27,097 nucleotides of DNA from the IMG/VR virus record IMGVR_UViG_3300037502_002481, positions 1 to 27,097 of that record; one strand, written 5' to 3'. This DNA is from a virus. Position 1 is the stretch's first letter. Each line of letters opens with the position of its first letter. Below, in pieces: positions 14,607 to 22,512 of this stretch. The position numbers were made by a program, and so were the translations under genes. The notes below the pieces were generated by a model, which did no database searches, was not told the DNA's origin, and was given only the letters and a program-made list of their open reading frames with translations.

Positions 14607-15485
14607 ATGAATAATATTGATTTTATAAAAGGCTTTTTAGGTGCATTCGGAGTTTGCCCTCCATGCGTTGATGATGCAAATGTGCCTAATTATCTTTGCG
14701 ACCCATGTGATTCTACTGTTTATTCAGGTGGTATCGCAGGTTGGTTTGCAAAAAAATGTTCTTATGAATTTGATGATATTACAGATTCTACTGAATGGGA
14801 AACTGCAATAGCTAACAAAGATGTATTTGGCCGCGTAAACGGTTCACGTATCAGCGGTGGTTTGCCTGCACCTGAATTTACTACTAAAAAGCGTGGTAGC
14901 TGCGGACAAGAGGAGGTAGTAAAACAGTCGCGTGTTGTATCTCTTACTGATGCTGAAAACGACATTACATTTACTATTGATTCGCTTTACAATTTCCTAT
15001 CTAACCCTGCTAAAGCTGCAGGTTATGAATTTGGCTTTGTAACTTGTGATGGCCGTTTCTTAGGTTGGTATTCAAACGTAACAGTTCGCCCATTTTATCA
15101 GATTGCTGAAACTGATGAAGATGATGCCTATTGGACTATTGAATTTAGATACAATGAACAGTTAGGTACATTTAGCCAAATATCATTAGACTTCTTACTT
15201 ACACAGTCTTATAATGTTTGTTGGATTACTTCAATTGTTGTAACTGGTTTTGGTGGCGCTACAACTGTTGCCGATGGCGATACATTGCAAATGATTGCAA
15301 CTATTCAGCCTATCAATGCTACTAATACAAATGTTGTATGGTCAGTTGTTAACGGTTCAGGTTCTGCAACTATTAGTGTAGGCGGTTTACTTACTGCTAC
15401 AGGTGCAGGTACTGTTACTGTTATCGCTACGGCTGCCGATTCAGGCGCTGTAACTGGTCAGCTTGTTGTTACTGTAACTCCATAG
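14607..15485 (+). CDS. Candidate major tail (tube) protein with C-terminal Ig-like domain
   Basis: A 292-aa protein. The N-terminal part has CPPC and CDPC pairs near residues 13-33; the middle (about 60-200) is beta-rich; residues about 207-292 form a bacterial Ig-like (BIG_2-type) domain: strand VVTGFGG, NVVWSVVNGSGSATIS, GLLTATGAGTVTVIATA. Tail-tube and capsid proteins of tailed phages often carry such C-terminal Ig domains exposed on the virion. Support for a major structural role: codon use has more C-ending and 'optimal' codons than neighbours, shared only with the capsid candidate; a strong promoter upstream; a stem-loop just downstream. An open frame extends back to 14568, overlapping the previous stop, but Met at 14607 follows an A-rich leader (AAAAAC) and begins a conventional N-terminus. 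A surface decoration protein is the alternative. Confidence 0.55.
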   Translation: MNNIDFIKGFLGAFGVCPPCVDDANVPNYLCDPCDSTVYSGGIAGWFAKKCSYEFDDITDSTEWETAIANKDVFGRVNGSRISGGLPAPEFTTKKRGSCGQEEVVKQSRVVSLTDAENDITFTIDSLYNFLSNPAKAAGYEFGFVTCDGRFLGWYSNVTVRPFYQIAETDEDDAYWTIEFRYNEQLGTFSQISLDFLLTQSYNVCWITSIVVTGFGGATTVADGDTLQMIATIQPINATNTNVVWSVVNGSGSATISVGGLLTATGAGTVTVIATAADSGAVTGQLVVTVTP

Positions 15486-15493
15486 ATAGTTTA

Positions 15494-15521
15494 AGGGCGG
15501 TTGCTTAAATGTAGCCGCCCT
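15494..15521 (+). terminator. Stem-loop after tail-protein candidate
   Basis: AGGGCGG (15494-15500), a 14-nt loop, CCGCCCT (15515-15521), followed by ATTTAAAAAT. The stem is strong but the T run is short, so this may be a partial terminator or an mRNA-end stabiliser; no promoter is visible before the portal gene, which argues for readthrough. Confidence 0.6.
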
Positions 15522-15539
15522 ATTTAAAAATCAAACAGA

Positions 15540-17297
15540 ATGAATATAGAACAGTTTTACGAATTTCTAAATACTGTAAATGCTACAATACTAAATCCAC
15601 CAGTGCATCCATTTCGCGCTGATTGGAAACGTATATATGAAAGCATTAAGCCACACTTCTACGGTGAAGTGCCACCTGCATTGGATAAGGCTTTTCCGAA
15701 TGAAGATGAACAAATATTACAGTATAGAAAAAATACCTATCAGCCTAAAACAGAATCACCACTTGTTAAGGCAATAACTGAACTGCATAGGCTTTTAAGT
15801 TCTGCAAAACATTCTGTACGTTTTGAAAATACAGATATGAAAGAATTTGCCGAAAATGAAAAGTTTGGCGATTCTAATTTACAAAGCTATATATTTTCTG
15901 TATTTATACCGAATCGCGTACTTGACCCTAACGCTGTTTTGTTAATCGAACCGAAAGGCGAAGGATTAGAAACCGATAACGTGCGCGTTAACATTGACAT
16001 GAAAGTAATACAGTCTGATAGGATTGTTTTTAATGACCCTGAATACAGACTACTAATATATAAAGGCATATCAAAAAATAAATATGCTACATTAGGTATT
16101 GAAAATCCGCTCTATTATCACATTGTAACTGATATGTTTTATGCCCAGGCGCGCGCGTACGGTGACAAAACAATGTTTGAAGTTATTTATGAACACAATA
16201 GCGGCATTATGCCATGGGTAACTTTAGGCGGTCGCGTTGTACCTAAATATGATAGTTATGGCAATACGTTTAAAATTTACAAGTCTGATTTTAGCCCTGC
16301 GATACCGTATCTTAATGATGCTGCTATTTTTGACAATCAGCATAAATCGGTTATGCTTGCGACATGCTTCCCTATTAAATTTGTTGAGGGTGTTGATTGT
16401 AATAGTTGTAATGGTGTTGGCCGCGTACCTGACCCAAATAATTATGATAGCAGCATAACTTGCAAAACATGTCAAGGTCATGGCAAAACATTAAGTATAA
16501 CACCATTGGCCGCTTATAATTTAAACCCTACTACTTCGAAATTTGGCGATATAGATAAACAACAAGTAGAACCGATACGTTATTATTCACCTGATGTTTC
16601 GACTATTCAAGAAACAAATAAGGTAGCTGATTCTGCATTAGCTAAAGCTGAACAAGTATTGAATATTAACCGTTCTTTAAAGTCAGCGCAAAGTGGTGTT
16701 GCTAAAGAACTTGACCGCGAACCTGAATATATAGAAGTTGGTAAAATTAGCGATGATGTTTATGCGCGTTATAAAGATGTGTTAAAAATAATTCAGGCGA
16801 TTGTATTTTTAGATACTGAAAGTCCTATAATGGTAAATGCGCCGATTTCGTTTGACTTGAAAACAGAAACAGAATTGATGGCAGAATTTGCAGCATCGCA
16901 AAAAGGATTACCAGCGGCTATACGTTACGAATCTTACATTAGCTATGTTGACCGCCGTTATAATGCTGATGCTGTTGCACGCCAAATAGCGACCATTTGC
17001 GCTATGTATAATAGTGCCTATCTTTACACAGTTGAAGAACGTGTACAATTACTTGCAAGCGGTCAAATAACAGAAAAGGATGCAATTAGCGCACAGTTCG
17101 TTTTTGATGCTATTACTGAACTTTATTATGATGAAGGTTTTGATATTATGAACAGCGAATACACAGCTATTAAAGATGCTATTGATGCAAAGTTAGCGCC
17201 AAGGTTTGAAGCGGTTGCAAGTGTTGAAGTGCCTGAAATAAATATGAATCAGTTTGAAAATGATGATATAGAAGATAGCGACAACGATAATCAGTAA
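15540..17297 (+). CDS. Portal protein with inserted zinc-finger-like knuckle
   Basis: The portal forms the dodecameric ring at the capsid vertex through which DNA passes. At 585 aa the length is typical. The stretch at about residues 340-395 (PIRYYSPDVSTIQETNKVAD, then LNINRSLKSAQSGVAKEL) is characteristic of portal stem/clip regions, and the acidic Asn/Asp-rich C-terminus is also common. Residues 287-311 contain two CxxC(x)GxG knuckles (Cys287/290 and Cys308/311) like a DnaJ-type zinc site, an insertion seen in some Bacteroidota phage portals. The 1-nt stop/start overlap with the Mu-F-like gene (17297) is the usual portal-MuF pairing and supports the call. The gene starts 19 nt after the stem-loop at 15494-15521. 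Confidence 0.82.
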   Translation: MNIEQFYEFLNTVNATILNPPVHPFRADWKRIYESIKPHFYGEVPPALDKAFPNEDEQILQYRKNTYQPKTESPLVKAITELHRLLSSAKHSVRFENTDMKEFAENEKFGDSNLQSYIFSVFIPNRVLDPNAVLLIEPKGEGLETDNVRVNIDMKVIQSDRIVFNDPEYRLLIYKGISKNKYATLGIENPLYYHIVTDMFYAQARAYGDKTMFEVIYEHNSGIMPWVTLGGRVVPKYDSYGNTFKIYKSDFSPAIPYLNDAAIFDNQHKSVMLATCFPIKFVEGVDCNSCNGVGRVPDPNNYDSSITCKTCQGHGKTLSITPLAAYNLNPTTSKFGDIDKQQVEPIRYYSPDVSTIQETNKVADSALAKAEQVLNINRSLKSAQSGVAKELDREPEYIEVGKISDDVYARYKDVLKIIQAIVFLDTESPIMVNAPISFDLKTETELMAEFAASQKGLPAAIRYESYISYVDRRYNADAVARQIATICAMYNSAYLYTVEERVQLLASGQITEKDAISAQFVFDAITELYYDEGFDIMNSEYTAIKDAIDAKLAPRFEAVASVEVPEINMNQFENDDIEDSDNDNQ

Positions 17298-18148
17298 TGG
17301 ACCTCAACGCACCTGAAAGAATAAACGATAAAGCATTAGAAATTTTACAAAAGCGGTTTGATAAAGTTGAACCTAAGTTTGTAAAAGCTGTTGTTGCATG
17401 GATTGAAAAGTTTAGAACAAGTTCAGGTAATTTAGTACGAAGTAAAGAAAATATAGGCCGCCTTAGTACATTTAAACGTGCAATAGAACGTTATTTAATT
17501 CAGTCGGGGTATAATGACATGGTCAGCGGTTTTTTGTCTAATTTCGATACCTTAGCCGCTGAACAACAAGCGATACAAAGCGAACTAAACGGTTTAGATA
17601 TTACAAAAAGTTTTTTGAATCCTTTTAAACGTTGGGCCGTTAATAATGTTATAGCGGCGATGCAAGGCCAAGGATTAACACAAACACTAATAAATCCGCT
17701 TAAACAAGAATTATTAGTAGCAGTTAACCAAGGTAGCAGCCTTACAGATGTTGTGGCATCTATTGCAGGCCAATTAACTACAACACCAGCGCGACAAGGT
17801 GTATTAAAACGAATATCTTTGCAGGCTTCACGCGATGCGTTATTACAATACGATGGTGTTGTTAATGAAGCGGTCCGCAAAGTTTATAAAATGGATGCGC
17901 TGTTATACGTTGGCAGTATTGTAAAAGATAGCCGCGCGCAATGCGAAAGATGGGTAACAGAAACTAAAAATGGGAAAAAAGGTTTAATTTTGTTTGCCGA
18001 TTTGCAAGATGAAATAGATTGGGCTGATGATAACGGTACCGGTATGATACCGAATACAACGCCTGAAAACTTTTGTCAAAATCGCGGCGGTTATAATTGT
18101 AGGCATATAGCTTACCCGGTTAGGTCACAAAACTATAAAAAAGATTAA
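17297..18148 (+). CDS. Mu-F-like minor head (head morphogenesis) protein
   Basis: A 283-aa protein with the C-terminal signature of the Mu gpF/SPP1 gp7 family: about residues 200-285 include SIVKDSRAQCERW and the terminal NRGGYNCRH (residues 262-270) whose Cys and His residues are conserved in the family. These proteins are incorporated in a few copies near the portal and help head assembly and DNA ejection. The N-terminal two thirds are helical (KALEILQKRFDKVEPKFVKA and onward). Its position immediately after the portal is classical. No fused toxin or ADP-ribosyltransferase domain is present; the protein ends right after the signature. Confidence 0.88.
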   Translation: MDLNAPERINDKALEILQKRFDKVEPKFVKAVVAWIEKFRTSSGNLVRSKENIGRLSTFKRAIERYLIQSGYNDMVSGFLSNFDTLAAEQQAIQSELNGLDITKSFLNPFKRWAVNNVIAAMQGQGLTQTLINPLKQELLVAVNQGSSLTDVVASIAGQLTTTPARQGVLKRISLQASRDALLQYDGVVNEAVRKVYKMDALLYVGSIVKDSRAQCERWVTETKNGKKGLILFADLQDEIDWADDNGTGMIPNTTPENFCQNRGGYNCRHIAYPVRSQNYKKD

Positions 18149-18151
18149 CAC

Positions 18152-18778
18152 ATGCAGAACTTTCAAAAAATACTACAAAGCAAAGGTTATTACCATGCTG
18201 CCATTGATGGCATTGTAGGACCTAAAACATTAACAGGTGCAAAAGCATGGATAGATACAGAAATGAATATTCGCGGATGGGTAAAACCTGTTAATGATTT
18301 TGTTTGGATTCGTACGGGTCAAACATTTGATAATAGATTTTCGGACTTTGTTGTGAGGTTTCAAAACAGAATTGCCGACATGATTATGCCCTGCACAACA
18401 AAACCTGGTGACTTTTACATATTCAATCCTTTGACCGTTGGTGGCATCACAGGTGCAGCGGTTGCATGTGAGCAGCAAGTTATAGGCTCTCATAAGTTTG
18501 TCACATCTGGTACATGGTCATCTTTATGGCTCGGTGCTCCGTACTTTTATCAATCTGGTGCAATAGAAATTTACCGCGATGGCAATAAAGATAGAAATTT
18601 AGATAAAAATATTAAAACTCGCGGTTGGTATGGTATCAACTTTCATCGCGGCGGTTTAGGTAGCATAGTTGACCAATGGTCAGCAGGTTGTATGGTAGTT
18701 CCTGATGCGCGTTGGTTCGAAGCTATTAAAATATTTCAGCCTAATCAGTTAATAAATTTTACCTTAATAGAATGTTAG
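18152..18778 (+). CDS. Endolysin: peptidoglycan-binding domain plus HxnSAGC domain
   Basis: A 208-aa cell-wall protein. Residues 1-37 form a PG_binding_1-like repeat (FQKILQSKGYYHAAIDGIVG, then PKTL). The C-terminal domain carries GINFHRGG (His165) and WSAGC (Ser177-Cys180), an arrangement like the HxnSxGC active site of L,D-transpeptidase (YkuD)-fold proteins and seen in phage lysins of Bacteroidota. A peptidoglycan-cleaving or remodelling role at lysis, or in DNA entry, is therefore likely; the exact bond is unknown. There is no signal peptide, so export would need a holin, none of which was identified here. The gene lies inside the head cluster, 3 nt after the Mu-F-like gene and with a 7-nt overlap with the next gene. 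Confidence 0.72.
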   Translation: MQNFQKILQSKGYYHAAIDGIVGPKTLTGAKAWIDTEMNIRGWVKPVNDFVWIRTGQTFDNRFSDFVVRFQNRIADMIMPCTTKPGDFYIFNPLTVGGITGAAVACEQQVIGSHKFVTSGTWSSLWLGAPYFYQSGAIEIYRDGNKDRNLDKNIKTRGWYGINFHRGGLGSIVDQWSAGCMVVPDARWFEAIKIFQPNQLINFTLIEC

Positions 18779-18966
18779 TAATAAAAGCAAAGCACAAAAC
18801 AACAGGTACAGAATATCAGTTTACACCTATGCAATGGTATAATGAACAACAAACTGGCAATTATAACTATTTAGGCACTATACATGTATCTGAACCTGCA
18901 CAACCTATTCAACAAAAAACAGTAACAACTAAACGCGGTTGCGGCTGTTCAAATAAACGTAAATAA
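18772..18966 (+). CDS. Small protein with C-terminal basic Cys motif
   Basis: I do not recognise this 64-aa protein. The first half (MLVIKAKHKTTGTEYQFTPMQW) looks like a beta hairpin; the C-terminus is basic with a CGC pair (KRGCGCSNKRK). Small proteins of this shape, beta N-terminus and C-terminal Cys/Lys tail, recur before capsid genes in Bacteroidota phages, but no function is known to me. It overlaps the endolysin by 7 nt and is followed one base later by the next gene, so translation is coupled. Confidence 0.55.
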   Translation: MLVIKAKHKTTGTEYQFTPMQWYNEQQTGNYNYLGTIHVSEPAQPIQQKTVTTKRGCGCSNKRK

Positions 18967-18967
18967 T

Positions 18968-19327
18968 ATGCCACGTTTTTGTAAATTTGTTATTCAATTA
19001 GAATATGATAATGAACCATTAACACTTGAAGAATTGCAGAATGATTATAACGAAGCAGTACAAGCTGAAGATTATAAAGAAGCAGGTAAAATTAAAAAGT
19101 TAATAGATGAAAAGTTGAATAACAAAGAAACTGAATTTGTTGTTGAACTTGAAGATTATTGTTATATTGATTTAGACGAAGTAGCGACATTTTATAAAGC
19201 TGATTGGCAAGATGGCAGCGTTTTTACAAAGGTTATTTTAAAGGGCGGTTATGAATTGCCGTTAAGTATAGATTTTGATGAATTTACTAAAATATTTTTT
19301 AATTTAAACACACATGGAAATGCTTGA
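18968..19327 (+). CDS. Hypothetical protein with UVR-like helical pair
   Basis: A 119-aa acidic protein. Residues about 17-50 (LTLEELQNDYNEAVQAEDYK, continuing EAGKIKKLIDEKL) match the pattern of the UVR motif, a helical hairpin that mediates protein-protein contact in UvrB, UvrC and ClpC-type proteins. The C-terminal half is alpha/beta with many aromatic residues. It overlaps the start of the scaffold candidate by 14 nt. A role as a small assembly factor or adaptor in head formation is inference from place; the motif match is by eye. Confidence 0.5.
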   Translation: MPRFCKFVIQLEYDNEPLTLEELQNDYNEAVQAEDYKEAGKIKKLIDEKLNNKETEFVVELEDYCYIDLDEVATFYKADWQDGSVFTKVILKGGYELPLSIDFDEFTKIFFNLNTHGNA

Positions 19328-20144
19328 AAAATTTGTAGAAAAATTGGGTATCGAACCTGAACTAATTTTAAAACTTGAAGCTAACGAAATTAGTTTAGAT
19401 GATGCCGTTACCGGGTACGTTTCTAAATTTGAAAAAACCATTGCCGAACGTTTAGGCAAACAAATTGAAGAAAGTAAAAGTGCTGAACTATTTGGTGCTG
19501 CTTATGCCAAAACTGAAAAGCAAATAGCTGATGCATTTGGTATTGACCTAAAGAAATACGAACCAGTTGATAAAAAAGATAGGTTTAAGACAATTGTTTC
19601 TGATTTAAAGAATAGCCAATTAGAAATGATTGAAAAACTTAAAATGGAATACACTTCAGCCGATGCGCAAAAATTGCAGCAACTTACACAACAATTAGAA
19701 TTAGCTAACGCAAAGCTAAATGAAAAAGAAATGTTGATGCAACAGGCTATTAAAGAAGAACAAGGCAAATTTCAAAGCTACATTAAGAATCAGCAAATAG
19801 ATAAAGTACGCGGTTCGCTTGTCGAATCTGTAAAGAATGCAAGATTAGCACCTAAAGAAATGCGCGCTATTTTAGAAGCTGAAATACGTGAACGTGGTTT
19901 TGATTTTGAAATTGATGCTGATAATAACATTTGGGTAAACAAAGATGGCAACCGCGTAAAGCATCCATCTAAACCTACTGAAAATTTAAGATATGAAACA
20001 CTATTTGAAATTATTGCAGCTGAATACAACTTTGAAAAGCAAAGTAACGGTGGTCAACAAAAAAGTTTTGAAATAGATGAAAAAACGAAAAGCGGTATTC
20101 ACCCGGCACGTTTGAAGTATTTACAAGAAAATGGCATGATATAG
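19314..20144 (+). CDS. Candidate capsid scaffolding protein
   Basis: A 276-aa, highly charged, almost wholly helical protein with a long coiled-coil-like centre (about residues 100-165, rich in Gln, Glu, Lys and Leu) and a compact C-terminal part. It lies immediately before the major capsid candidate, where scaffolds that guide prohead assembly and then leave are encoded. No protease motif was seen in it, and no separate prohead protease is recognised in the window. Met at 19320 is an alternative start two codons in. The stop at 20144 is followed by the terminator at 20171-20196, separating it from the capsid transcript. Confidence 0.65.
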   Translation: MEMLEKFVEKLGIEPELILKLEANEISLDDAVTGYVSKFEKTIAERLGKQIEESKSAELFGAAYAKTEKQIADAFGIDLKKYEPVDKKDRFKTIVSDLKNSQLEMIEKLKMEYTSADAQKLQQLTQQLELANAKLNEKEMLMQQAIKEEQGKFQSYIKNQQIDKVRGSLVESVKNARLAPKEMRAILEAEIRERGFDFEIDADNNIWVNKDGNRVKHPSKPTENLRYETLFEIIAAEYNFEKQSNGGQQKSFEIDEKTKSGIHPARLKYLQENGMI

Positions 20145-20170
20145 GTTTTAGGTTTTGGTTTAATAGGAGG

Positions 20171-20196
20171 GGCAGTTCGAAAGGGCTGCCTTTTTT
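20171..20196 (+). terminator. Rho-independent terminator after scaffold gene
   Basis: GGCAG (20171-20175), loop TTCGAAAGGG, CTGCC (20186-20190), then six T (20191-20196). It would end transcripts coming from the portal-to-scaffold genes. Confidence 0.75.
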
Positions 20197-20247
20197 CGTT
20201 AAAACATTCTATAAAAAAATTATAAAATTATTTATTTTTAAACATCT

Positions 20248-20255
20248 TATCTTTG
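20248..20255 (+). promoter_or_regulatory. Promoter -7 element for the major capsid gene
   Basis: TATCTTTG is an exact TAnnTTTG match followed by CAGTAA. The upstream -33 region is AT-rich without a clear TTTG (ATTA near 20227-20230). Location between a terminator and the capsid gene supports it as the capsid promoter. Confidence 0.6.
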
Positions 20256-20369
20256 CAGTAACGACCTCTCACAAAAAATAAGGTGCTAAGGCACAGTAAA
20301 AAACAGTACGCTCGGCAGCGTGGTAAATGCCAAACAAAAACAATTTTTTATATTATTAAATTACAATAA

Positions 20370-22088
20370 ATGTCAACTATAAAACTCGCTGATGCGTGGA
20401 AAATTATAGACCTATCGTTGAATAATAACAACGGTATGCGCTCCATGCCATCGCCAAACATTGGACTTTTGCAATTGCTTGTTAGCGCTGCAAACAAATC
20501 CGCTTCACAGGTTAAACTCGGTAACGTTCAGGCAGTTGAACAAGGTAACGGTAAAGTTTACAAAGTTACACGCCGTTTTTTCCCTCGCCTTTCTGAATCT
20601 ACAAATACTTCACTTGAATATTGCCCTACTGATGGCGATGTAGTTAAGCCTTTGTACGATGAAGTTGAAATTAAAAACAAAACAGTTTCTCAGAAAATTA
20701 AGATTGATGATGAACTGATGCGTTGTATCAAAGAAAGCCGCGCTGATTATCAAAACAGCTATGTTAATGAAGTTCTTAGAAATCACATTAACAAACTTGG
20801 CAAAGAAGTTTCTACTGTTGTAGCTAACGGTGGTTTTGTAGGTAACTTCGTTAAATGCGATTGTAACAGCCCTGCAGTAACTTCTAAATCTTTGCCTTTG
20901 TTCCTTTCAAGTGGTTTGGGTATCAATCCAGTTGGTGAATCAATTTTGGATAGCGACCGCAAACAAGCAGAAATTGAACAACAGCTTATCTTAGTTGGTG
21001 GTACTTTGTTGGACCAATACCGTAAAGCTCGCGCAATTGCTTCAGGTAACGATGCTGGTTTTGATGCTTCATTACTTGACATCACACGTTCAATTTTCTA
21101 CGATACTAACTTAGGTGCTGCATTCGGTAACACTAACGAAATTATCGCAATGGCACCGGGTGCGCTTCAACTTATTACATACGCTAAAAATAAAGGTCAG
21201 TTTAGCTATGACTTTGAAGACCAAATGCGTACGACTGTTGTTGACCCTTGGTTAGGTATTGAGCATGATGTTGTTATGTCTTACGTTAAGTGTAACGATG
21301 AAATCGAACTTTACATCCAATTCGCTACTAACTGGGCGGTTGTAGGTATGCCTAAATGTTGGGCACAACAAGACTGTCTATTCGATGGCGTTCTTGATGT
21401 ATTCAAATACGAAGTTGTTTGCGCTGATACAGGATACTGCGATATTGAACCAGCTTGCGGTGCTGCAGGTGCGCCTGTTGCTACTGATGCTCAATTCTGC
21501 GAATCAGCTGAACAATGCGAAGTTACTTGCAATGCTTTATTTTACAGCAAATCTGTAACAGCTGAAAACTTTACAGGTGAAGAAGTTGATGTAGCTGATG
21601 CTGTTGCTATTCAAATAAACGGTTTGCCTATCAGCTTAGGTGGTACATTTGATACAGGTACTGAAGCTGGTGCTAATGCTTATGTTGCTGCTGTACAAGC
21701 TGCTTTAGCTGCCGCTGGTTATGTTTATAGCGTATCAGGTGGTTGGGATGGCACAGGTTTAAATATCTCAATTATCACTACTGCCGCTGTAACTTCAGTA
21801 GTTATTGTTTCTGCAACTGGTGCTGATGTTGCGCTAAGTGTTTCTACAAAAACATTTACAAATATCTATGATGCTTCAACAGCTTCAACAGGTGCAACAC
21901 TTACAGACCTCGCTTGGACTTTAGCTGGTCCAGTATCATTTAACGGTGCGCCAACCGAATCAATCATTGGTACACCTGATGTATTTGGTTTGTATGGTAA
22001 TTTCTTTGCTGTTGAATATTCAGGTGCAACACAACTTATCATTACTGATAGTGTTGATTGCGAAGATACTTACAACAAAACAATATAG
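20370..22088 (+). CDS. Major capsid protein with C-terminal Ig-like extension
   Basis: A 572-aa protein after the scaffold candidate. Residues 1 to about 360 have the texture of an HK97-fold capsid protein of Bacteroidota phages: N-terminal segment with MPSPNIGLLQLLVSAANKSA, a KIKIDDELMRCI helix region, and EIIAMAPGALQLITYAKNKG, a pattern seen in capsid proteins of this group. A Cys-rich linker (about 365-395, including QFCESAEQCEVTCNALF) leads to a Gly/Ala/Thr/Val-rich beta extension that looks like one or two Ig-like surface domains. Codon use is richer in C-ending codons than the surrounding genes, as expected for the most abundant virion protein. It sits alone between a promoter (20248) and a strong terminator (22101-22123). 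Confidence 0.78.
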   Translation: MSTIKLADAWKIIDLSLNNNNGMRSMPSPNIGLLQLLVSAANKSASQVKLGNVQAVEQGNGKVYKVTRRFFPRLSESTNTSLEYCPTDGDVVKPLYDEVEIKNKTVSQKIKIDDELMRCIKESRADYQNSYVNEVLRNHINKLGKEVSTVVANGGFVGNFVKCDCNSPAVTSKSLPLFLSSGLGINPVGESILDSDRKQAEIEQQLILVGGTLLDQYRKARAIASGNDAGFDASLLDITRSIFYDTNLGAAFGNTNEIIAMAPGALQLITYAKNKGQFSYDFEDQMRTTVVDPWLGIEHDVVMSYVKCNDEIELYIQFATNWAVVGMPKCWAQQDCLFDGVLDVFKYEVVCADTGYCDIEPACGAAGAPVATDAQFCESAEQCEVTCNALFYSKSVTAENFTGEEVDVADAVAIQINGLPISLGGTFDTGTEAGANAYVAAVQAALAAAGYVYSVSGGWDGTGLNISIITTAAVTSVVIVSATGADVALSVSTKTFTNIYDASTASTGATLTDLAWTLAGPVSFNGAPTESIIGTPDVFGLYGNFFAVEYSGATQLIITDSVDCEDTYNKTI

Positions 22089-22100
22089 TTCTAATGACCA

Positions 22101-22123
22101 GGGGCGGGAAACCGCCCCTTTTT
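22101..22123 (+). terminator. Strong terminator after major capsid gene
   Basis: GGGGCGG (22101-22107), loop GAAA, CCGCCCC (22112-22118), then five T. A perfect 7-bp GC stem with a GNRA tetraloop, 12 nt after the capsid stop. Confidence 0.9.
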
Positions 22124-22137
22124 AAAATTATAAACAC

Positions 22138-22512
22138 ATGGTAAACTATTCAAAAAAGATAGCACAAGCACTAACAATAATTCGTAAATATTACGGCGCT
22201 ATAAATGTACAGCGTACCGATAATGAAGATGTTGTTTATTTATTCGACTATACAACAAATAAAAAAACAGTTGGTAGCGAAAAGATTAACAAAGCTGTCG
22301 AAAAAGCTGTAAAGCAAAATGATTTTCCTAAGGATATTTATTATTCTGAAGGTATGTTATCAACAATTAAAAAAGAAGAAAATTTACAAGGACAAGGACA
22401 AACCGAAGCCATCGAAGCCAATGAAACCATTGAAGCCGAAGAAATAATACAAACTGAACAGCCTAAAAAACGCGGCCGTAAAAAACAAACTGATATAGAT
22501 GCTGAATCTTAA
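22138..22512 (+). CDS. Hypothetical protein with basic C-terminal tail
   Basis: A 124-aa protein. Residues 1-80 form an alpha/beta unit (KKIAQALTIIRKYYGAINVQ, with a following beta pair VVYLFDYT), residues 85-110 are a low-complexity acidic run rich in Glu, Ala, Ile and Thr, and the end is the basic cluster KKRGRKK, resembling an AT-hook-like GRP/GRK sequence without a full match. DNA binding through the tail is possible. It lies after the capsid terminator in the connector cluster and begins with the same 16-nt leader as the chaperone gene at 4997. No promoter is obvious, so it may depend on readthrough from the capsid gene. Confidence 0.5.
   Translation: MVNYSKKIAQALTIIRKYYGAINVQRTDNEDVVYLFDYTTNKKTVGSEKINKAVEKAVKQNDFPKDIYYSEGMLSTIKKEENLQGQGQTEAIEANETIEAEEIIQTEQPKKRGRKKQTDIDAES

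Larger units (their letters stand above)
20145..20369 (+). other. Structured leader region of the capsid gene
   Basis: No gene lies in these 225 nt. They hold, in order, a terminator (20171-20196), a TATCTTTG promoter element (20248-20255), and a leader of about 108 nt with two small hairpins: GTGC-TAAG-GCAC (20283-20294) and ACGCT-CGGC-AGCGT (20308-20321), then an AT-rich stretch to the ATG at 20370. Confidence 0.6.
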
